From IMG/VR virus record IMGVR_UViG_3300036832_000092, positions 1 through 52,898 of that record: a DNA stretch of 52,898 bases; one strand, given 5' to 3'. Position numbers and translations under genes: made by a program. Positions 40,633 through 48,617 of this stretch are shown in pieces. Origin of the DNA: a virus. The notes beneath the pieces were generated by a model. The model saw only the letters and a program-made list of their open reading frames with translations. It was not told where the DNA came from and searched no databases. The first letter of the stretch is position 1; every line of letters starts with the position of its first letter.

Positions 40633-41157
40633 ATGCGAGCCAATATCTTTGCTATTGACCCTGGTACAACTACTGGTTGGGCCTATGTCAAAGATGCCGA
40701 CCCGTCGATCATCCCCGCAGGATACTGCGATCTTGAGATTGCGGTCGGTCAAATGTCTGGTGAGGAATATCAACAATCATATGACCTATCTCGCTTGATA
40801 GATCGCTGTTGGCCTTGTGCTATCATCATTGAAGACTTCATCCCAAGGCAGATCAACAAAGAGCGTTGGTTCCTATCGCCAGTACGAGTCACCAATCAAT
40901 TGACAATGCTGCTATGGTTGAAGAATCGTCAATGGATGTTGCAACAACCAGCATTGGCAAAGACAACTGTGCCTGATAGTCAACTCAAAGGCGCGATGCT
41001 GTATAATATTGCGCAACCGCATGCCAACGACGCAACTCGACATGCGCTAACATTCATGCGGCGCATAGCTGCTAAGGGCAAGACTGGTCAACTGCTATAT
41101 GAGGCATTGCTTGAACCCATTGGACTCAACACAATGACTCCCAATGTGTCTGAATAA
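40633..41157 (+). CDS. RuvC-like Holliday junction resolvase
   Basis: 174 residues from ATG 40633 (AAAGGAG 7 nt upstream; ATG 40627 also possible; the frame opens at 40582). Starts IFAIDPGTTTGWAYV, the RuvC motif I, followed by IIIEDF (motif II-like) and a late Asp (NDATRHALTFM). Processes branched recombination or replication intermediates before packaging. Confidence 0.7.
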   Translation: MRANIFAIDPGTTTGWAYVKDADPSIIPAGYCDLEIAVGQMSGEEYQQSYDLSRLIDRCWPCAIIIEDFIPRQINKERWFLSPVRVTNQLTMLLWLKNRQWMLQQPALAKTTVPDSQLKGAMLYNIAQPHANDATRHALTFMRRIAAKGKTGQLLYEALLEPIGLNTMTPNVSE

Positions 41158-41179
41158 CCTGACGAAAAGTGACTGAAAT

Positions 41180-41220
41180 TGACACTAGACCCAACCAGTG
41201 TCACGCGAGTATCCTACGTA
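41180..41220. promoter_or_regulatory. Hairpin and iteron-like site before 41225
   Basis: TGACACT/AGTGTCA (41180-41203) forms a 7-bp stem. GTATCCTACGTA (41209-41220) is one base from the GTATCTTACGTA of the array at 40535. It lies between the resolvase and the terminase module. Confidence 0.5.
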
Positions 41221-41224
41221 CCAA

Positions 41225-41794
41225 ATGACGAGCAGCGAAGTTGCCCCAATGGCCCCAAGCAAAGCGCTTGGGACGAACACTTATGGCTGCTTGGATCCAA
41301 TTGAGATCACTGGGCTTGATGCCCTGCTTGATGACATCCGGCGCACATACGCGCACGTCATGTGGCTTGAGCACTACATCGCAGAATACCTTGGGCCGCA
41401 TGACCCATTCTCGCTGATTGACCTAGACATGCAGGCAGAGCGAGAGCGCATGCGAGTCGGCAAGCCAACTGTCGTTGGCTCTGTCAAATGGCAACTTGAG
41501 ATGCAACGTCGCAAGCAGATCAACACAAAGCATCAGCGACTCGGCACTCACCCCGCAATTGCGCAACTCATGAATGAGCGCAGACATCTAGCAGATGTCT
41601 CATACAAGGCGATGATTCTGGGCATCAAGCTTGATAGCATTGACTATTCTCGCAAGCAAGCAGACTTGATCATTACCGCAATGGGCAAGTTCGCAATCAC
41701 ACAAGGACTCAAACCAACTGACCCACTTATCGCGCAGGCAATCGTCGATGCGCTTGAAGCTGTCCTCGCTGAACAAAGAGAGAGCGGAGAATGA
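41225..41794 (+). CDS. Probable terminase small subunit
   Basis: 189 residues from ATG 41225; GTG 41198 is possible. Central helical part: MQAERERMRVGKPTVVGSVK, LEMQRRKQINTKHQRLGTHP and LMNERRHLADVSYKAMILG. Position before the terminase large subunit and helical content suit a small terminase, but no clear helix-turn-helix is visible. Unknown DNA-packaging helper is the alternative. Confidence 0.45.
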   Translation: MTSSEVAPMAPSKALGTNTYGCLDPIEITGLDALLDDIRRTYAHVMWLEHYIAEYLGPHDPFSLIDLDMQAERERMRVGKPTVVGSVKWQLEMQRRKQINTKHQRLGTHPAIAQLMNERRHLADVSYKAMILGIKLDSIDYSRKQADLIITAMGKFAITQGLKPTDPLIAQAIVDALEAVLAEQRESGE

Positions 41795-42108
41795 CCATGA
41801 CCGACGAGACCAAGCCAGCCGACACAACGACAGAGCAAGCAAAGCCAGCCAAGCCAGACAACCCACTGCTGCAAGACAACCCAAAGACGCCATGGGATGT
41901 CGTCAACGAGATTGACTGGGGCGACCGCATCGACGACCTCAAGGCAAGCGCTGGTGAGCAGCCCGCGTCTGTGCCGCCTGCCGAGCCGTCACCGTCAAGT
42001 ACGCCAAGTACGCCAAGCACACCAAGCGACACAAGTACAAGCGCAGACAAGCCAGCATCCACAAGCACATCAAGCACAACGAGCACCAAGGCAACGCCGG
42101 CAAGTTGA
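41791..42108 (+). CDS. Low-complexity Pro/Ser/Thr-rich protein
   Basis: 105 residues, ATGA overlap with the previous gene. N-terminal ~60 residues contain KTPWDVVNEIDWGDRIDDLK; the rest is Pro/Ser/Thr repeats encoded by near-tandem CCAAGTACG units (~41985-42030). Likely disordered. Its role between the two terminase genes is not known. Confidence 0.5.
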   Translation: MTMTDETKPADTTTEQAKPAKPDNPLLQDNPKTPWDVVNEIDWGDRIDDLKASAGEQPASVPPAEPSPSSTPSTPSTPSDTSTSADKPASTSTSSTTSTKATPAS

Positions 42109-42118
42109 GCTTTGAGCC

Positions 42119-43744
42119 ATGACCAAGACGGTCGTCAGTCATGACCCGCTTGCTGCCTTCAGGCAAGCGTCATTTGCTGCCCGCAAGCAAGCGGTCGTTG
42201 ATGATCCTGTTGGTTGGGCCCGACTCACATTGCCGCACATCACCTTCTGGTCCAAGCAAGTTGAGATCATGGAGGCTGTTGATAAGCATGCGCGCGTTGC
42301 GGTTCGTGCGTGCCACGACTCAAGCAAGTCATTCACGGCAAGCGTGATCGCGAGTCGCTGGATTGATAAGCATCCTGCTGGACAAGCCAGAGTCATTACC
42401 ACTGCGCCGACGAATACTCAAGTGCGCGGCATTCTTTGGGTTGAGATCAATCAACTCCATGAGCGAGCGAAGTTGCCCGGTCGCGTCAATCAGACCGAAT
42501 GGTGGATTGGCTCATACCTAGCAGGCATCGGGCGCAAACCTGCCGACTACAACCCTGCTGCGTTCCAGGGCTTGCACGCAAGATATCCACTTATCATTGT
42601 GGATGAGGCAAGCGGCGTGCCGAGATCCATCATGGAAGCGATTGAGACACTCGCGACAAACGTCAACGCCAAGATCCTTTTGATCGGCAACCCTGACGAT
42701 CCGACGTCATTATTCGCAGAGATACATGCTGATCCTGACAAGTTTGGTTATCACACGATCAAGATCAGCGCGTGGGATACGCCAAACTTCACAAATGAAG
42801 AGGTCAGCCAAGAGCTACATGAGGTCTTACTGAGCAAGCAATGGGTTGAGCAACGGCGCAAAGCATGGGGCGTTGATCACCCGTTCTGGCTCAGCAAGGT
42901 TGAGGCCGAGTTCCCATCCATTGACGTCAATTCGATCATCAAGATACACGATGTTATCGCAGCGAGAGTGCCATTCGCTGAGCGCCCAGAGACGCCCAGC
43001 GACATCGGCGCAACTGGCACCTCATCCCATGCAGACCAGGGCTCATGGGACGAGCCAATGTCAGTTGTATGTGGCGTCGATGTTGCTGGGTCTGAGGATG
43101 GCGATGAGACCGTTATCCGACTCGCCCACACCTCCCCGCAGACGAGTGCAGTAAAGCCATTGACTGAATGGAGAATCAGGACAGCAGACCCTGAATTGCT
43201 TGCCAATTTCATAGTCAATTGCATAACGCTAGCAAAGACATCAACACCAATGCGAGTTATCATAGACTCCATTGGTGTTGGCTTTGGTATTATCGGCTCA
43301 GTCAGAGCGCATGCCAAATTGCCGAATGGCGTGGCGATTGAAGGCTTCAATGGCGCACAATCACCAGACGACAAAGAGCAATACGGCAATGCGCGCGCAG
43401 AGTTGTGGTGGGGCGCACGCTTGCTCTTCCAGAATGGCAAGATCGACACCTCTGATGCAGACAACCTTGAGGAACTTGAAGCGCAATTGGTCGAGCCCAG
43501 GTACAAGATCGTCAAGGGCAAGATATATGTCGAATCAAAGGACGAGATCAACAAGCGCTTGGGTCGATCACCAGACAATGCCGATGCATTCATGTACGCG
43601 TTGTATTCAACGTTGAGCAGTGGAATCATCAAGATCGCTTCGCCACCAATGCAACCAATTGCTCAACAGAACCAAGCGCACTTCACTCAGCGTACAAGTC
43701 AAGCAAGTCGTGCTGCGAGATTGCCCATGCGGAGGTCAGCATAA
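42119..43744 (+). CDS. Terminase large subunit
   Basis: 541 residues. ATPase: atypical Walker A ACHDSSKSFTAS (~64-75), Walker B LIIVDEASG (~157-165), then a motif III-like ILLIGNPDDP. Nuclease: CGVDVAGSEDGDE (first Asp), VIIDSIGVG (second) and SPDNADAF (third). It packages DNA through the portal with ATP. The Walker A lacks the usual Gly-x-x-x-x-Gly-Lys, as in many terminases. Confidence 0.92.
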   Translation: MTKTVVSHDPLAAFRQASFAARKQAVVDDPVGWARLTLPHITFWSKQVEIMEAVDKHARVAVRACHDSSKSFTASVIASRWIDKHPAGQARVITTAPTNTQVRGILWVEINQLHERAKLPGRVNQTEWWIGSYLAGIGRKPADYNPAAFQGLHARYPLIIVDEASGVPRSIMEAIETLATNVNAKILLIGNPDDPTSLFAEIHADPDKFGYHTIKISAWDTPNFTNEEVSQELHEVLLSKQWVEQRRKAWGVDHPFWLSKVEAEFPSIDVNSIIKIHDVIAARVPFAERPETPSDIGATGTSSHADQGSWDEPMSVVCGVDVAGSEDGDETVIRLAHTSPQTSAVKPLTEWRIRTADPELLANFIVNCITLAKTSTPMRVIIDSIGVGFGIIGSVRAHAKLPNGVAIEGFNGAQSPDDKEQYGNARAELWWGARLLFQNGKIDTSDADNLEELEAQLVEPRYKIVKGKIYVESKDEINKRLGRSPDNADAFMYALYSTLSSGIIKIASPPMQPIAQQNQAHFTQRTSQASRAARLPMRRSA

Positions 43745-44214
43745 TGACCGACATCACCGACATGACCAACCAAATGCGAGCAAGCGCATTGCTCACAAGG
43801 GACGTCGACATCTTCCCAGCAAAAGCCACATGGTTGGGCGAGAGCGTCGGCAAGGCGCGAGTCAGATTGACGCGCGACAATGTCCTCAAGATATGGGTTG
43901 AGACGACGACATTTCCACATCGGGCCACATTAGTGGTGAGTACATACATTGACCGTGTATTGACCAATACTGTGGGCGACAACTCAATCATACGGCGCAA
44001 GCAAGTGCTAGCAGTTCAGGCCTACAACGATACCATCTACAGCGTTACGCCATCACCAGGTTGTGGCTGTGGATCAGTGCTCAAGTCGCTGTCAATGAGC
44101 GACATTGCGGGGACAATTTCCCAGCCACTACCTCCAGCCCCGCAAAGAGTGTATGATGATATGCAGGCAGTATTGGCTAATCATTGGCCTGGTGTGCGGG
44201 TGAGTGAGCGATGA
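43744..44214 (+). CDS. Unknown protein
   Basis: 156 residues, start overlapping the terminase stop (TAATG). Beta-rich: LGESVGKARVRLTRDNVLKIWVETTTFPHRATLVVS and a Cys cluster PGCGCGSVLKSL. Not recognised. Could be virion-associated given its place. Confidence 0.5.
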   Translation: MTDITDMTNQMRASALLTRDVDIFPAKATWLGESVGKARVRLTRDNVLKIWVETTTFPHRATLVVSTYIDRVLTNTVGDNSIIRRKQVLAVQAYNDTIYSVTPSPGCGCGSVLKSLSMSDIAGTISQPLPPAPQRVYDDMQAVLANHWPGVRVSER

Positions 44215-44217
44215 GCA

Positions 44218-44418
44218 ATGCTGTCTGCATGGCAATGGTTCATAGCAATCAGCCTTGGAGGATTCGGCCTTGGTCTAGGTTTGGTCCTTGGCGCATTCGT
44301 CGCAAGAGGTTTGCGTGGCTACATGACCAATCAACACATGCAGCCGTACTACAAGCGTGAGGAAGATGACGATGACGATGATGACTACAGAGGCCATCAT
44401 AGGCATAGGCACCATTGA
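44218..44418 (+). CDS. Small membrane protein with Asp/His-rich tail
   Basis: 66 residues. One transmembrane helix (about residues 5-30, WFIAISLGGFGLGLGLVLGAF) and a tail of a D7 run followed by HHRHRHH. Could be part of the lysis set (holin-like) or a metal-binding membrane protein. Holin role is inferred only from position before the endolysin. Confidence 0.45.
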   Translation: MLSAWQWFIAISLGGFGLGLGLVLGAFVARGLRGYMTNQHMQPYYKREEDDDDDDDYRGHHRHRHH

Positions 44419-44438
44419 GTAATGGTTGAATTGCTAAC

Positions 44439-44765
44439 ATGCCGACATTACCCGATGTACTCACCACGTCGAATCCTGGCACGGCCACGCTTGTGGTATG
44501 GTTGTTCATCAATGCGTTCGCAGTCGCAAGAATCGCAAGACTCATCGCAATTGATACGATCACTTCTCGACCAAGGCATTTCATCCAACGAAGGTTTGAA
44601 GGTTCCTTGGTGGAATTGGTTACTTGTGTTTGGTGCCTTAGCGTTTGGTTTGCATTGGCGGCTGCGGTACTCACGATTAGTGCGACAACGCGGGGATGGT
44701 GGTTACTTGTGGCCTCAGTACTTGCAATCGCACAATTGGCGGGAATGATCAATGAGGTGGCATAA
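44439..44765 (+). CDS. DUF1360-like membrane protein
   Basis: 108 residues from ATG 44439; an overlapping frame from 44422 is a shadow. Two to three membrane segments (about 15-40, 65-85 and 88-106), with ARIARLIAIDTI, SRPRHFIQRRF and LVTCVWCLSVWFA, the DUF1360 pattern. Placed between a small membrane protein and the endolysin, it may be a holin or accessory. Confidence 0.6.
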   Translation: MPTLPDVLTTSNPGTATLVVWLFINAFAVARIARLIAIDTITSRPRHFIQRRFEGSLVELVTCVWCLSVWFALAAAVLTISATTRGWWLLVASVLAIAQLAGMINEVA

Positions 44766-44942
44766 ATGAGGCATGGCCCAGACGAGCACGAGCAACCAAG
44801 GCATGACGATGACGAGCAAGATCGTCAGCGCAAGAATGATATGTTTGTAGACACTGGAGATTCTGACCTTGAGCGTCCACCAGAATTGCCGGACTTGCCG
44901 GACAACCCGGACAAGATCGACATGCCAGAGGACAACGCCTGA
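44766..44942 (+). CDS. Short acidic protein
   Basis: 58 residues: MRHGPDEHEQPRHDDDEQDR and so on, ending in Pro/Asp repeats (LPDLPDNPDKIDMPEDNA). Starts one base after the previous stop and ends in a TGATG overlap with the endolysin gene. Highly acidic and probably disordered. Confidence 0.5.
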   Translation: MRHGPDEHEQPRHDDDEQDRQRKNDMFVDTGDSDLERPPELPDLPDNPDKIDMPEDNA

Positions 44943-45850
44943 TGGCTTACTCACCTGACTCGATCATGGGCGTCTTCAACACGGTGAAGGACGCAATACC
45001 TGAAGCATTGTTGGGTGGTATCTATGGGAATAAGCCTGGATACCACAATTGCCGCAACCAATTGCCAAGCAGCGACTATTCTGTGCAGAAGCCGGATGAT
45101 CAAGTTGGCGATGGTGAAGCGGCAAGTGCGCTTGACATTACCATGCATACGCCATCAAACATGAAGAGGGTCACGCAGCGACTGATTGATGCCACAAAGG
45201 CTGGCGATCCTCGCTTGCTTGGTTTGCGTGAATTCTTTGGTACCGTTGATGGTTACAATGTCACTGGTATGGACGTGCGTGGTGGGTACTACGTCACATC
45301 TGACGATTCGCATTTGTGGCATGTACATTTGTCATTCTATCGCAAGTACGCGACCAACAACAATGCTTGCCAAGACATTGCCGCAGTTTGCACTGGTACG
45401 TCTGGCGGCACTTCGCCCACACCACCCGCAGGAGAAGATGACGTCATGGATTACAACACATCAACGTGCAATGACGATCAGAGCATCAACACCACGTTCA
45501 AGACGCTCAAGACCGGGCAAGGCGCAAACAATGCCGGATGGTACATCTCAGGACCGGCAAAGTTCATTGCTCAAGCATTGATCAATGCCGACGGACTCAA
45601 CCCAGGTGAGCCGTTGCTGGTGCGCTTCTACAGTCAAGACCACAAGGATGGCCAAGACCCAAAGCGCGTATGGACATGGCAGACGCAAGAGATTGTCGGC
45701 ACAACCGTTGATACCAATGGGATTGCCGTGCTGGTCGGTCAAATCGCTGGTGCAGCAAGCGGCTGGGAACGACAGTTGCGCATTGAGGCGCGAGTCGAGA
45801 ATGGCACCGCCAGAATCAAGCAGATGACCATTGCATCATTGTCTCAGTAA
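44942..45850 (+). CDS. Endolysin, D-Ala-D-Ala carboxypeptidase-like (M15)
   Basis: 302 residues. N-terminal peptidase (1-155): GYHNCRNQLPSSDYS, SALDITM and DSHLWHVHLSFYRKYA give the H-D-HxH pattern of M15/VanY-type metallopeptidases, which cut peptidoglycan stem peptides. After a linker (~150-165), the C-terminal 135 residues form a beta-rich domain, perhaps a cell-wall binding part. No lysin B-type esterase is seen. Confidence 0.75.
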   Translation: MAYSPDSIMGVFNTVKDAIPEALLGGIYGNKPGYHNCRNQLPSSDYSVQKPDDQVGDGEAASALDITMHTPSNMKRVTQRLIDATKAGDPRLLGLREFFGTVDGYNVTGMDVRGGYYVTSDDSHLWHVHLSFYRKYATNNNACQDIAAVCTGTSGGTSPTPPAGEDDVMDYNTSTCNDDQSINTTFKTLKTGQGANNAGWYISGPAKFIAQALINADGLNPGEPLLVRFYSQDHKDGQDPKRVWTWQTQEIVGTTVDTNGIAVLVGQIAGAASGWERQLRIEARVENGTARIKQMTIASLSQ

Positions 45851-45861
45851 GGCATCAAACC

Positions 45862-48408
45862 ATGGCGCTTCTGAGAGTCAAACCAAGACGTGACATTATG
45901 CCATCGTCAAATGGCAATGGCCGTGCGTGGGGTACTGCGCATGATGGCAAGCGGCAACAACGCGCATTGCTGGCAAGTGCAACACAACTCATGTCACCTG
46001 AGGGATTGAATCGACCAGAAGCAAAGCGCCTCAACAAATTGCGTCAGCCTTGGCAAGAAGATGCTTGGGCATATCGAGATGCGATTGGTGAATTGCGATA
46101 TGCGACAACATTCTTGGGCAACTCTTGCCGCAAGATTATGCTTGTCCCATCTGCATATGTGGAGGGTGAGCTCGATCCACTGCCATTGTCTGAGATTCCC
46201 GATTGTCCAGACAATGTCAAAGCAGCTGCGAATGACGCATTGCGTCGCTTGAGTTCTGGCGGCCCATTGGCATTGTCTGGGCTACAACGCGATGTCGCTG
46301 AGAACTTTGAGGTTGCTGGCGAGTGCTTCCTTGTTGGCTGGCCGCCTATGACGATGCTACCTGGTAGTGACAATGCTGATGAGGTATGGGAGATCAGGTC
46401 AGTCAGCGAGATTGTTGGCAACAACAATGGCGATCTTGAGCTGAAGATTGACGGTGGTTCGGCAGAGCCAATCCCCAATGGGGTATTCGTCCAGCGCTTG
46501 TGGTATCCGCATCCACGACGCAAGTCAATTGCCGATAGTCCATTTGCCGCAATGCTCGACATCTGCGAGGAATTGCTCATTCTTAGCAGGGACATTCGGG
46601 CATCAGGGCGCTCGCGATTGGCCAATAGCGGCCTGCTACTTCTGCCCGATAAGCTCACGGTCGTCAAGTCAAGCACCCAGGATGATGCCAACGATAGTGA
46701 GCAAGATGAGTTCATGTCTGAGCTCATTGCTGCGGGAATGGCAGCGATTCAAGATGAGGGAAGCGCAAGCGCGATCTTCCCCATTTTGATTCGTGGACCA
46801 CAAGATGCTTTGGCCGCTGTTCGGCAAGTACAAATTGCACGACCAGAAGCGCAGAAGACACAAGATCGTTTAGAGTTGTTGACTCGCATGGCGACGACAC
46901 TCGACCTCCCCGCAGAAGTCTTGACGGGCAAGGGTGATCTCAATCACTGGACTGCTTGGTCTGTCAGTGAGGACACCTTCAATGACCACATCGAACCATT
47001 GGTGATGGTCATTGATGATGCGCTTACTGCCGGATACATGAGACTTGCGCTCAGAAGCACGCCAGGATTAGCGCCTGAATGGGTCAGCCGCGTTGTGCTT
47101 TGGCATGATGCGACAAGACTTGTGCGACACCCAGACCGTAGTCAAGATGCCCTTCAAGCATATGACCGTTTTGCATTGAGCGATGCGGCATTGCGTGATA
47201 CCATGGGCTTCAGCGATACAGATGCGCCTGGTGAAGTTGAGCTGCTCTCGCGCGTTGTCCTCAAGCAGAGCAGACTTGACCCAACGATTGTTGCGCAAAT
47301 CATCAAGCGCATGGACAGTACAATTGACATCTCACAGGTCAAGCCAGACGCCCAGCAAAAGGCTGATGAATCTGGCGTAGATGAGCCGCCTGGTACCGCA
47401 CCGCCAGGTGGAGACGCGACATCCATTGGGCCGATGGAGAGCGCGCCCCAAGGTGGCCAGCCCAAGCAAAGCCCTCCTACGGCACAACCGCCTGGGCTGG
47501 CCGCTGCGGTCAAGAAGATTGGCCCAACAGAGGCAAGCATTCGCAAAGGTAATCAGCAATTAGCCAAGATCGAACGTGAGCTGAGTGATAAGCTCAGCAC
47601 ATCGACGAATGCGGCAATGTCTCGCGCGCTAGAGAAGGCAGGTGCGAGAATCCGCACGACGGTAGGCAGGACGGCAGCAGGTCGTGCGTGGTGCGCAAGT
47701 CACAGTAATACCCAGCTATGTATGTTGATTAGCAATAGTATGATTGCCGCTGCAGGCTTAGATGAGAGCACGTTGCTCAATGATGCGTGGGAGCAATTGA
47801 GCAAGGAATACGCAAGCTATCTTGAGTATGCTGACAAGAAGACGATAACAAGCATAGCCAATATGCTCAGACAAGACCCAGAGAACTTTCAGCAACTTGC
47901 TGGCAAATTGTCGCAATATGCTGACACAGGTTGGAATTACTTACAGCACCAATTGCAGAGATCTGGAATGGAATACCTCTCAAGTCCAGCGTCGGCAATT
48001 GAGCAAGATGAGACAAAAGAGATTGTTACCACAAGACTCGTATCGCCAAATCTGATCAAGAATACACTTGCGCGCGTTGGTGGTCAACTACAGCACAGCC
48101 TTGACGCAATCAAGTCTGACCCGACAGTGAGTGTAACGGTCCAGCCTGGTCTTACCACAGGCCCCGCAGTCGGCGAAACACTTGATAGTGGTGGACTTGA
48201 GATCGGCAGCTATACATGGGTTCACGGCTTCACGCCAAATCCATTTGAGCCGCATGAAGCTCTCGATGGGACAGAGTTCTCATCATGGACGGATGAGGTA
48301 TTGGTCAATCAGGATGAATGGCCAGACGTTGAATTCTTTGCGCCTGGCGATCATGATGGTTGCTCGTGCGACTTTACCACCAATTGGGGCCAACCAGAAT
48401 CGGCATGA
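45862..48408 (+). CDS. Portal protein fused to a MuF-like domain
   Basis: 848 residues. N-terminal ~480 residues are a portal: WAYRDAIGELRYATTFLGNS, ENFEVAGECFLVGW, RRKSIADSPFAAMLDICEELLIL, PAEVLTGKGDLNHWTAWS. After a Pro/Gly linker (~500-550), the C-terminal part ends with TWVHGFTPNPFEPHEALDG and FFAPGDHDGCSCDF, typical of MuF-type C-terminal domains. In most relatives these are separate genes. Confidence 0.85.
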   Translation: MALLRVKPRRDIMPSSNGNGRAWGTAHDGKRQQRALLASATQLMSPEGLNRPEAKRLNKLRQPWQEDAWAYRDAIGELRYATTFLGNSCRKIMLVPSAYVEGELDPLPLSEIPDCPDNVKAAANDALRRLSSGGPLALSGLQRDVAENFEVAGECFLVGWPPMTMLPGSDNADEVWEIRSVSEIVGNNNGDLELKIDGGSAEPIPNGVFVQRLWYPHPRRKSIADSPFAAMLDICEELLILSRDIRASGRSRLANSGLLLLPDKLTVVKSSTQDDANDSEQDEFMSELIAAGMAAIQDEGSASAIFPILIRGPQDALAAVRQVQIARPEAQKTQDRLELLTRMATTLDLPAEVLTGKGDLNHWTAWSVSEDTFNDHIEPLVMVIDDALTAGYMRLALRSTPGLAPEWVSRVVLWHDATRLVRHPDRSQDALQAYDRFALSDAALRDTMGFSDTDAPGEVELLSRVVLKQSRLDPTIVAQIIKRMDSTIDISQVKPDAQQKADESGVDEPPGTAPPGGDATSIGPMESAPQGGQPKQSPPTAQPPGLAAAVKKIGPTEASIRKGNQQLAKIERELSDKLSTSTNAAMSRALEKAGARIRTTVGRTAAGRAWCASHSNTQLCMLISNSMIAAAGLDESTLLNDAWEQLSKEYASYLEYADKKTITSIANMLRQDPENFQQLAGKLSQYADTGWNYLQHQLQRSGMEYLSSPASAIEQDETKEIVTTRLVSPNLIKNTLARVGGQLQHSLDAIKSDPTVSVTVQPGLTTGPAVGETLDSGGLEIGSYTWVHGFTPNPFEPHEALDGTEFSSWTDEVLVNQDEWPDVEFFAPGDHDGCSCDFTTNWGQPESA

Positions 48409-48617
48409 TGGCAATGGATGATGAAGATCGAGACAAGAGAATTCATGAGCTAATCAGCAGCAGCATACCAGATGGGTATACATATCGCGTTTGTGAAATA
48501 ACTATGGATGAATTCTTGGCCAATCCATATGGATGCCCATTTATAATGGAAGTTTATCCAATTGGTTATGATCCTGACACCCCAAATGTCTACCACGTCG
48601 AGCGAGGACAGCCATGA
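48405..48617 (+). CDS. Small protein, unknown function
   Basis: 70 residues from ATG 48405 (ATGA overlap; ATG 48408 also possible). HELISSSIPDGYTYRVCEITMDEF and NPYGCPFIMEVYPIGYDPD. Its stop overlaps the protease start. No family recognised. Confidence 0.5.
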   Translation: MMAMDDEDRDKRIHELISSSIPDGYTYRVCEITMDEFLANPYGCPFIMEVYPIGYDPDTPNVYHVERGQP

